This document shows positions 7,281 to 13,676 of a stretch of DNA of 15,855 nucleotides, one piece after another. Position 1 is the stretch's first letter. Every line of letters begins with the position of its first letter. Source of the DNA: Hyphomicrobiales bacterium. GTDB lineage: Bacteria > Pseudomonadota > Alphaproteobacteria > Rhizobiales > Beijerinckiaceae. The stretch is taken from the NCBI GenBank assembly GCA_015655535.1, contig JAATEW010000377.1:1-15855 (forward strand), read 5' to 3'. The notes below the pieces were generated by a model. That model was not told where the DNA came from. It saw only the letters and a list, made by a program, of their open reading frames with translations, and ran no database searches. The translations under genes were made by a program, and so were the position numbers.

Positions 7281-8066
7281 TCAAGTCTCCCGGTCGATCG
7301 CGCTTTCGTGCCAGCGCTTAAGCAGAAGAGTCGAGAGCGCCGACAGGACAGCGAAAATGGTAAGGCCCGTCAGCGAGATCAAAGCCAAAGCCGCGAACAT
7401 GCGCGGGATGTTCACGCGATAGCCGGCCTCCACGATGCGAAAGGCGAGGCCGGCGCTTTGCCCCGCCGCGCCCGCCGCGAGTTCCGCCGCTATGGCGCCG
7501 ATCAAAGCCAGGCCGCCGCCGATGCGCAAGCCTGCCATGAAATAAGGAAGCGCCGCCGGAATGCGCAAAAAGATAAGCTCCTGCCAGGGCGAGGCATGGT
7601 GCAGCCGGAAGAGATCGACGAGATTATGATTGGTCGAGGCGAGGCCGACGCCCGTATTGGCGAGGATCGGGAAGAAGGCGACGCGAAAGGCACAGACCAG
7701 CACCGCCGTTCCGGCGTCGAGCCAGACGAGCAGCAAAGGCGCGATGGCGATGATCGGCGTCACTTGCAAGATGACGGCGAAAGGCAGAAAGCTCCGCTCG
7801 ACCCAGGTCCAGCGGGCGAAGAGCACGGCAAGCAAAGCGCCGCCGAAGACCGCGATCGCCAAGGCGCCGAAGGTGATCTTCAAAGTGACGAGCAGCGAGG
7901 CGAAGAGCGTCGCGCGGTCCACGTAAAGCGTCACAGCAATCAGGCTCGGCGCCGGCAGTTGGTAGGGCGGAATATCGGCGAGCCGCACGATCGCCTCCCA
8001 GGCGCCGAGCGCCACGAGGCTGACGATCACCGGCGGACCGTAACGGGTGAGCGATTTGGAGATCAT
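7281..8066 (-). CDS. ABC transporter permease (SsuC/TauC/ThiX type)
   Basis: A 261-aa inner-membrane protein of the binding-protein-dependent permease family, with about six hydrophobic segments starting at VIVSLVALGAWEAIV. The cytoplasmic coupling (EAA) loop is recognisable around ELIFLRIPAALPYFMAGLRI, the form seen in sulfonate, nitrate and pyrimidine-precursor importers. The ATG at 8066 overlaps the ATPase stop by four bases (ATGA) and is preceded by a strong GAGGAGG ribosome site, so the two proteins are probably made in balanced amounts. A homodimer would form the channel fed by the binding protein encoded at 8872-9876. Transported substrate: not determined. Confidence 0.93.
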   Translation of the reverse strand: MISKSLTRYGPPVIVSLVALGAWEAIVRLADIPPYQLPAPSLIAVTLYVDRATLFASLLVTLKITFGALAIAVFGGALLAVLFARWTWVERSFLPFAVILQVTPIIAIAPLLLVWLDAGTAVLVCAFRVAFFPILANTGVGLASTNHNLVDLFRLHHASPWQELIFLRIPAALPYFMAGLRIGGGLALIGAIAAELAAGAAGQSAGLAFRIVEAGYRVNIPRMFAALALISLTGLTIFAVLSALSTLLLKRWHESAIDRET

Positions 8067-8839
8067 CGTGCCTCCTCACCATAGGCGCCTTGTGTCATGG
8101 CCGCCTGCAGGCTCTTGGAGGCTTCGACGCAAAGCGCGCCATAGGCGGGGCTCATGCGAAAGGCCTCGTTACGCGGCAGGTCGGTGGGAATCGTAATCTC
8201 CTTCACGATCCGCCCCGGCCTCGGCGCCATGACAGCGATGCGCGTCGACAGATAGACGCTCTCATAGACGGAATGGGTGACGAAGACGACGGTTGTTCCA
8301 AGCTCCTGCTTCAATCTGATGAGATCGTCGTTCAAGCGGAAGCGCGTGATCTCGTCGAGCGCCGCGAAGGGCTCGTCAAGCAGCAGAAGCGCCGGCTTCA
8401 AAACCAGGGCGCGCGCGATCGAGACGCGCATGCGCATGCCGCCCGAGAGTTCGCGCGGATAGGCTTTGGTGAAGGCCGAGAGGCCAACGAGCGAAAGACT
8501 CGCCTCCACACGCGATTTGGCCTTGGCCCGGCTTTCTTTTTTGAGGCGCAACGGCAGATAGACATTGTCGAAGACGGAGGCCCAGGGCATCAGCGTCGGC
8601 TCTTGAAACACGAAGCCGACCTCGGAGATGAGTTCCGGACACGGCCGCTCGATGTAACCCGCCGTTGGCTTTTCCAATCCGGCGATGAGACGCAGGATCG
8701 TGGATTTGCCGCAGCCGGACGGCCCGAGCAACGTCAGGAATTCGCCCGCCTTGACATCGAGGTCGAGCCCGCTCAACGCCAAAGTTCCGTTCTTGAAGCT
8801 CTTACCGACGCCGCGCAGGGCGACCAGGATCTGTGTCAT
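8063..8839 (-). CDS. ABC transporter ATP-binding protein (SsuB/TauB type)
   Basis: A 258-aa nucleotide-binding subunit. Walker A GPSGCGKST is at 39-47, the Q-loop Gln is Q79 (FQEPTLMPW), the signature LSGGM is at 131-135, Walker B ends in D155-E156 (LLLLDEP), and the switch histidine is H189 (FVTHS). The FQEPTLMPW wording and the length are typical of nitrate/sulfonate/taurine-class importers. The signature is followed by MRMRVSIARAL, with Met where Gln is usual. It sits 32 bp after the binding-protein gene and overlaps the permease start by 4 bp, forming a complete importer. The ATG at 8839 has no strong ribosome site, so some dependence on upstream translation is possible. Confidence 0.95.
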   Translation of the reverse strand: MTQILVALRGVGKSFKNGTLALSGLDLDVKAGEFLTLLGPSGCGKSTILRLIAGLEKPTAGYIERPCPELISEVGFVFQEPTLMPWASVFDNVYLPLRLKKESRAKAKSRVEASLSLVGLSAFTKAYPRELSGGMRMRVSIARALVLKPALLLLDEPFAALDEITRFRLNDDLIRLKQELGTTVVFVTHSVYESVYLSTRIAVMAPRPGRIVKEITIPTDLPRNEAFRMSPAYGALCVEASKSLQAAMTQGAYGEEAR

Positions 8840-8871
8840 GAGCGCCGCGATGCAAGGATCATGTAAGAGCC

Positions 8872-9876
8872 CTACGGCTTCGGCCTCTGATCAAGACCGA
8901 CCCCCTTATTCACGAAAGCCAGCGTATAACCGCGCTTATAATCGAGATCGGGCTTGAAGAGCCCCGCCTTCACCATCTTGTCGAAGAAGCTTTTCATGCG
9001 GGCGTCATTCATCGTGCCGATACCGGCACTGAGCGAGTCACCTGAATCGACAATGCCGTCCTCGCGCAGCTTTTTCACCGAATAGGCGAGGAGCCCATCG
9101 CTGATGTCTGGATTGTCTTTCTTGATGAGTGCATTGGCGGCTTTGTTGTCGCCATAGATGTAATGATACCAGCCGATGATCGAAGCATCGACGAAGCGCT
9201 GCACAAGCTCCGGCTTTTTTTCGATCAGATCGCGGCGGGCTTCGATCGTCGTCGAGTAGGAATCATAGCCGTAATCGGCAAGCAGAAAGACATTCGGCTT
9301 GAACTTGCCTTCGCGTTCGATCTCGTAAGGCTCGGATGTGGCATAGCCCTGCTCGATGGAATTCTTATCGGCCAAAAAAGGCGCCGCGTTGAAATTATAA
9401 GGCTTGATCTTGTCTTCACTGAATCCATAGGTCGCCTTCAGCCATTGATAAACGGAGACCAGCGCATCCTTGCCGATGAAGGCCGTCGCCCGCGGCAGAT
9501 CGGTGAATTTGTCGAAGCCCGCGTCCGGATGCGACAGAAGCACGATCGGGTCCTTCTGAAACATCGAGGCGATGGCGACGATCGGAATGCCTTGCTGCGC
9601 CGCGTCGAAGGCCTGGATCATATTGGCGCCCATGTCGAAATCGATGCGCCCGGCGGCGAGCAAAAGCCGGTTGTTCACCTGCGGGCCGCCTTGCAGAATG
9701 GTCACGTCGAGCCCGTATTTGGCGTAGGTGCCGTCGGCGACCGCCTGATAAAAGCCGCCATGCTCGGCCTCCGCCCGCCAATTGGTGGCGAAACTGACTT
9801 TGTCGAGCGCGAAAGCCGTAGCGGAAGAGCATAAGAAGGCCGTGAGCAAGACGGCGCGGGCGAGCAGGCGGTTCAT
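8872..9876 (-). CDS. Periplasmic substrate-binding protein, NMT1/THI5-like
   Basis: A 334-aa exported binding protein. Residues 1-23 are a Sec signal peptide (MNRLLARAVLLTAFLCSSATAFA, cleavage before LDK); no lipobox precedes C16. The mature protein begins with NWRAEAEHGGFYQAVADGTYAKYG and GGPQVNNRLLL. These are the signature of the NMT1 clan, which includes binding proteins for thiamine-pyrimidine precursors, riboflavin, sulfonates and nitrate. The close relatives I recall in Hyphomicrobiales are annotated only as NitT/TauT-type binding proteins. The ATG at 9876 has AAAGGA eight bases upstream. It is the first gene of the minus-strand unit and is divergent from the creatininase-like gene. 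The ligand is unknown. A pyrimidine-like or amide compound fits the neighbourhood better than taurine, but that is inference. Confidence 0.9.
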   Translation of the reverse strand: MNRLLARAVLLTAFLCSSATAFALDKVSFATNWRAEAEHGGFYQAVADGTYAKYGLDVTILQGGPQVNNRLLLAAGRIDFDMGANMIQAFDAAQQGIPIVAIASMFQKDPIVLLSHPDAGFDKFTDLPRATAFIGKDALVSVYQWLKATYGFSEDKIKPYNFNAAPFLADKNSIEQGYATSEPYEIEREGKFKPNVFLLADYGYDSYSTTIEARRDLIEKKPELVQRFVDASIIGWYHYIYGDNKAANALIKKDNPDISDGLLAYSVKKLREDGIVDSGDSLSAGIGTMNDARMKSFFDKMVKAGLFKPDLDYKRGYTLAFVNKGVGLDQRPKP

Positions 9877-9936
9877 TTCAGTCCTTTTGAGCCGTTAACT
9901 GGAACAGGCCATATCTCAAGCCACGGATTTGCGGAT

Positions 9937-9965
9937 AGGATATCGATGTTTCAAAATAGTGTCGA
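9937..9965 (-). promoter_or_regulatory. Candidate promoter of the ABC transporter unit
   Basis: On the minus strand TCGACA (9965-9960), a 17-bp spacer and TATCCT (9942-9937) match sigma-70 boxes at 5/6 and 4/6, about 60 bp before the binding-protein ATG at 9876. On the plus strand the same interval offers only a weak pair (TTGCGG, 17 bp, CAAAAT) for the creatininase-like gene. The two promoters would overlap, so a shared regulator is plausible. No riboswitch of the thiamine class fits in the 107-bp gap. Confidence 0.4.
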
Positions 9966-9983
9966 ATGACGCGAGAGAGATCG

Positions 9984-10793
9984 ATGCCAGCACTTCCAAC
10001 CCGCTTCTGGGCCGACATGACCTGGACCGATTTCCAGAAAGCCGACATGGCCGAGGTCATCACGGTGCTGCCCGTCGCCGCGACCGAGCAGCATGGGCCG
10101 CATCTGCCGCTTGGCGTCGACACTTTCATCACCGAAGGCTATTTGGCCCGCGTGATCGCGCGGCTGCCCGGCGATCTGCCGGTTTTGTTTTTGCCGGTGC
10201 AGGCGGTAGGCGTTTCGATCGAGCATAATGATTTTCCGGGCACGCTCAGCCTTTCAGCTTCGACGCTGATTGCAACGTGGATCGAGATCGGCCAATGCGT
10301 CTATCGCGCCGGGTGCCGCAAGCTCGTCATCGCCAATGCGCATGGCGGCAATGTGCCGATCCTCGATATTGTCGCGCATGAATTGCGCGCGAGGCTAGGC
10401 ATGTTCGTCGTCATGAGCACCTGGCATCGCTTCGGCTATCCCGGCGGGCTTTTTACGGACGCCGAAAAACTCCATGGGATTCATGCGGGCGATATCGAAA
10501 CCTCGCTGATGTTGAGCTTCCGTCCCGATCTCGTGCGGCGCGAGGCTGCCGAAAACTTCCCATCCGAAAGCGCGGCCTTCGAGGCCGATTTCGCCTGGCT
10601 GCGCACGGGCCGCCCCACGGGCTTCGGCTGGATGACGCAAGACCTTTCACGCTCGGGCGCGATGGGCGATGCCACAGCGGCCTCTGCCGATAAGGGCGAG
10701 GCCACCGCCGATTATGGCGCGACGGCCTTTGTCGAGCTTTTGCAGGATGTCGCGGGCTTCGATCTGAAGCGGCTGGCGGATGGGCCAGTCTGA
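9984..10793 (+). CDS. Creatininase-family metal-dependent amidohydrolase
   Basis: A 269-aa cytosolic protein of the creatininase/MftE/ArfB superfamily, which hydrolyses C-N bonds in small amides or cyclic amides with a two-metal site. Visible probable ligands are E35 and H37 (ATEQHGPHLPLGVD), D46, H120 (NAHGGN) and E172 (HAGDIETS). As in most non-creatininase members, HGGN replaces the HYE of true creatininase, with the Glu probably supplied by E172. The start at 9984 gives MPALPTRFWADMTW, matching family N-termini, and has a GAGAGA stretch upstream. An in-frame ATG at 9966 has no ribosome site. It is divergent from the ABC importer, suggesting it acts on the imported compound. Creatinine is not specifically supported, as no creatinase or sarcosine genes are nearby. 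Confidence 0.88.
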   Translation: MPALPTRFWADMTWTDFQKADMAEVITVLPVAATEQHGPHLPLGVDTFITEGYLARVIARLPGDLPVLFLPVQAVGVSIEHNDFPGTLSLSASTLIATWIEIGQCVYRAGCRKLVIANAHGGNVPILDIVAHELRARLGMFVVMSTWHRFGYPGGLFTDAEKLHGIHAGDIETSLMLSFRPDLVRREAAENFPSESAAFEADFAWLRTGRPTGFGWMTQDLSRSGAMGDATAASADKGEATADYGATAFVELLQDVAGFDLKRLADGPV

Positions 10794-10938
10794 CGAACGA
10801 TTTGATTATACGTTTTTTGATACTTTGGACCCGCGCCGTTCGCAGCCCCGTCCGTTTTGTGTTCTTCCTATGTTCTAGCCAGCCTACGGATGCTGATTTA
10901 TCCTTCCTCGCAAGTTTGCATGACTTCAGAGGCAAGGC

Positions 10939-11877
10939 GTGGATCGGCTCAGCAGTATCGACAGGCGTTTTGAAGAGCGGCTTCGTTCTCATCCGATCAA
11001 CCAATCGATAGAGATAAGCGATTATGGGCTCATTCTTGGAGCCCGCAGTTTTTTAGCACGAACGGCAAAAGGCCGAGGCAACGTACTTGCCCTTTCAATC
11101 GAAGAAAATAGCGAACGCATTACAGCCCTCTTGTCTGTCGTTTTCCGCCGCACGCCTTCAAAAGGTACCCTCGCTCTTATCCGGAAAGCGTGGGAGGCAT
11201 GGCAGCAAGGCGCTTGCAAATATCCGCTTGGCGCAAGTGGAACTGCCGCTTTTTCATGACACTAACGATGTCTATCGCTTGTATCTTGCGGAAATGCTTT
11301 TCGACGGCGGCATGAAGCCACCAATCCTGATGAAGGAACTTGGCTTTGATCCAAAATCAGTCGAACTTTTCAGATATAGCCCGGATCAGCCGCGCGACTC
11401 TCACGGCCGATGGACGAATGGATCAGGGGCCGGCGCGCATGTCGCGGCGCAAGAGAAGAAGCCGGATGAGGAAGATTTCAAGGACCAGGCTTATGAATGG
11501 AGGCGCCGCGCGGGCCTGAAGACGCCGGAAGAGGATGTTGCGCATGGACACGCGCGCGGCCTCTGCCCGAACCGCTCATCTCACCGGCAGAGGTACCGAA
11601 AGATGTTCTCCTTGGGCTTAATGGCAAAGCCGGTAACGAAGGCAAATTTTTCAGTGATCTTCCCGGTGGGCAAGATGCAGCGGAAAAGCTGTTTAACGCT
11701 TTGACGCGGGGGCAACATGTAACCACAGAGATAACGAGCCGAGGTGTTACACGAAGTTATGTGCCTAACGGACCACAACTTCGCGTCGAAATGGATGGAA
11801 CTGCTCGTATAGATCGACCCATTCTTAAAGAAGGAAGCACAACAGAAGTTATTCATTTTGGCAGAAGGCAAAGATGA
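10939..11877 (+). pseudogene. Frameshifted polymorphic-toxin-like gene (three pieces)
   Basis: Three pieces form one broken gene. Piece 1 begins at GTG 10939 (AGAGG six bases upstream) and reads in that frame through DYGLILGARSFLARTAKGRG and RKAWEAWQQG to about 11207. Piece 2, one frame on, runs KALANIRLAQVELPLF ... YLAEMLFDGGMKPPILM ... LFRYSPDQPRDSHGRWTNG ... LKTPEEDVAHG to about 11550. Piece 3 returns to the first frame with PLPEPLISPAEVPKD and ends in a ~100-aa domain with VPNGPQLRVEMDGTARID and EVIHFGRRQR, TGA at 11875-11877. The middle motif (YSPDQPRDSHGRWT) is the kind of linker found before variable C-terminal domains in alphaproteobacterial effectors and phage-head-like proteins. The end resembles small toxin domains, but I cannot name the family. 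The breaks fall in short repeats. Sequencing error is an alternative. Base composition is lower in GC than the neighbours. Confidence 0.6.
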
Positions 11878-11880
11878 GAC

Positions 11881-12393
11881 ATGCAAATTGAATATGATTC
11901 AACCTTCGAAAAGCTTGTAAAGTCGTTGACACCGCATTGGACCGAAATGCGCGTCAAGAAAGCCTCCTCTTGGAGACCAGAGGCGAAGTTGCCATTTGTC
12001 GTTTCTGAGGTGCTTCTAGTTGGTGAGCAAAGCCTGTTTTGCTGTATCGATTGGAAAATGGCGATGCTCACGACAGGAGAAATGGACTATTTTCGGATTT
12101 TTTTGGAAATCAGAGATCCAAACGATTTTCGTTTGCAAGACTATCCAATCCTTGCCAAGGCTGGCGGCACGACCGATCTCGATCTTAGGCTCCAATGGCT
12201 CTTTGAATGTCCCTCTTTATGTTTGATCGAAGACGACGAAGGCATGGCCGATGGTATGGGACCGGACGCGAATTGGGATTATGTGCATTACTATGGCGGT
12301 CTTGAACTGACAGACCCCGCAGGCAAGAAAAAATTGCAGATCATCGGCACACATGAAGTCGATTTCACGCTGGAATTGAAGATCATAGACTGA
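11881..12393 (+). CDS. Hypothetical protein, probable immunity partner of the upstream toxin-like gene
   Basis: A 170-aa acidic soluble protein without signal peptide or membrane segment; I do not recognise its family. Notable stretches are LPFVVSEVLLVGEQSLFC near the middle of the N-terminal half, an acidic IEDDEGMADGMGPD, and a C-terminal WDYVHYYGGLELTD followed by a beta-like run ending LELKIID. Its ATG lies three bases after the toxin-like stop (TGA-gac-ATG), a spacing typical of toxin-immunity pairs, and it is clearly AT-richer than the housekeeping genes around it. Immunity function is inferred from position, size and acidity only. Unlike its partner, the frame is intact, so it could persist as an orphan immunity gene. 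It ends convergent with the acetyltransferase gene. Confidence 0.75.
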   Translation: MQIEYDSTFEKLVKSLTPHWTEMRVKKASSWRPEAKLPFVVSEVLLVGEQSLFCCIDWKMAMLTTGEMDYFRIFLEIRDPNDFRLQDYPILAKAGGTTDLDLRLQWLFECPSLCLIEDDEGMADGMGPDANWDYVHYYGGLELTDPAGKKKLQIIGTHEVDFTLELKIID

Positions 12394-12452
12394 GCAGCCG
12401 GAAACAGACTGGCCGCGGAACAGTGGGTAAGCTGCCGCGCGATGCTGCCGGC

Positions 12453-12926
12453 TTAAGTCAAAGTCTTCTCCATCCTCACCGCCGTGGCGCCGTCCTCGTA
12501 ATAATCCTCGATTTCGTCGAAGCGGCGATAGCCGTTCTTCTCGTAAAGGGCGATCGCGCGTTTGTTGTCGACGCGCACTTCGAGGCGCAACACCGCGCAG
12601 CCATGCGCGCGCGCGTCTTTCTCGCAGGTTTTGAGCAACGCGCGGCCCAAGCCGCAGCCCACCCACATCGGATCGACCGCGATCGAATAGAGCCGCGCGA
12701 TCTTCGATCCCCTGCGGAAGGCGAGCAGGCTATAGGCCGCCAGCGCGCCGTCCTGTTTCATCACGCGCAGAACGGCGGTCTCGGCGGTGACGTAATAGCG
12801 CAGACTCCGGCGCGACAGGCGGTCGCCGTCGAAGGCTTTGTTCTCCAGAGTTTCGAGAGCATCGACATCGGCCAACGTGGCACGGCGCGCGGGCAGCCGC
12901 GATTGTTTCAAAACATGATCACGCAT
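12453..12926 (-). CDS. GNAT family N-acetyltransferase (RimI-like)
   Basis: A 157-aa cytosolic acetyl-CoA-dependent acyltransferase. The GNAT core is clear: a beta4/motif A segment ARLYSIAVDPMWVGCGLGRALL, then EVRVDNKRAIALYEKNGYRR, the RimI-type motif B with N, Y and GY residues, and a final short strand (AVRMEKTL). The usual R-G-Q/R-G-x-G pyrophosphate loop reads V-G-C-G-L-G here, a conservative loop but with the Arg/Gln replaced. The N-terminal ARRATLADVDALETLENKAF is standard. The target could be a ribosomal protein, another protein or a small molecule; sequence does not decide. ATG at 12926 has only a weak ribosome site. It stands alone, convergent with the putative immunity gene and 119 bp beyond the lipocalin-like stop. 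Confidence 0.9.
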   Translation of the reverse strand: MRDHVLKQSRLPARRATLADVDALETLENKAFDGDRLSRRSLRYYVTAETAVLRVMKQDGALAAYSLLAFRRGSKIARLYSIAVDPMWVGCGLGRALLKTCEKDARAHGCAVLRLEVRVDNKRAIALYEKNGYRRFDEIEDYYEDGATAVRMEKTLT

Positions 12927-13045
12927 GGTCTTTGCCGGAAAAGTGGGCGATGTCTCAGTCTTACCTTCGACATCGCCAATAACCGGATTTTTGTATCCTC
13001 AACCGAAGCGATGCAAGTATGCCCGCGAGCAATCCCGCAAAAACT

Positions 13046-13528
13046 CTATTTGGCGCGTTCGAACGTGATGATGCTGCGCGTCATGCCCCGGTCCGCCCAA
13101 TTCGGCATCACCCGCCACGGCGTCAAAACCTGTAGCTGATCGCCGTTCACTTTGAAGAACCGCGTTTGTTCGGTGCCGACCCATTCCGGATTCCAGGCGA
13201 CGTCGACCTTCGTAATCCACTTATCCCCTTCGAGCGTATAGGTGCCGGAATAGGAAACCAGCGTGCTCAGCAGAGCAGCGCGCTCTTGATCGGTCTTCGC
13301 AGGCTGGCGTGCCTCTCCCGTCAAGACAAAGAACAGCCGACCTTCCGGCAGGAAAGCGACGTAACCGGTCGGATGGTCTCCCATCACCGGCCCCTTCTGA
13401 CCCGTCGCCTGGGTTTCCACATCATAAGAGACGAGCTTCCAAATGCCGAGCACCTTGCTGCTATTCTCGGCGAGGCTTGGTCCCGCTGCGACGCAAAGCG
13501 CGAAGATGAACCCCAAAAGCCTGAACAT
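13046..13528 (-). CDS. Secreted lipocalin-like domain protein
   Basis: A 160-aa protein with a Sec signal peptide (MFRLLGFIFALCVAAGPSLA, cleavage about residue 20). The mature part has the bacterial lipocalin-like (Lipocalin_5 type) pattern: GIWKLVSYDVET, HPTGYVAFLPEGRLFFVLT, YSGTYTLEGDKW, WNPEWVGTEQTRFFKVNGD and LQVLTPW. Such small beta-barrel proteins occur in many Proteobacteria with no assigned ligand. The ATG at 13528 is chosen because it opens the signal peptide and has AAGGAAA upstream; an open frame extends 28 codons further without a signal or homology. It follows the glucan biosynthesis gene on the same strand with a 148-bp gap, so it may have its own promoter. Export to the periplasm is inferred from the signal. 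Confidence 0.85.
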   Translation of the reverse strand: MFRLLGFIFALCVAAGPSLAENSSKVLGIWKLVSYDVETQATGQKGPVMGDHPTGYVAFLPEGRLFFVLTGEARQPAKTDQERAALLSTLVSYSGTYTLEGDKWITKVDVAWNPEWVGTEQTRFFKVNGDQLQVLTPWRVMPNWADRGMTRSIITFERAK

Positions 13529-13676
13529 GCTTGTTTCCTTTTCCAAAGGCGGCGAAGCCATGGCCGACTCGGGCAGCCATCCCGCTTCGGCATTCATAGG
13601 ATCACGATCCACCTTTGGAATAATAGCGGGGACTCCGGCAGGATGGTTTGATCGCCATCAAAGACCGGATGAAGCT

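Noticed and set aside
9163..9834. 223-codon plus-strand frame across the binding-protein gene
   Set aside because: Antisense to a clear periplasmic binding protein with signal peptide; no domain in the plus-strand product.
9877..9983. Thiamine (TPP) riboswitch before the NMT1-type importer
   Set aside because: The gap is only 107 bp and lacks the CTGAGA and ACCTGATC-type conserved segments.
11497..11877. Independent small gene starting at ATG 11497
   Set aside because: Its first ~20 codons are an out-of-frame reading of the upstream piece (LKTPEEDVAHG in the other frame). A frameshifted single gene explains the region better. It remains possible that the toxin-like domain alone is translated from here.
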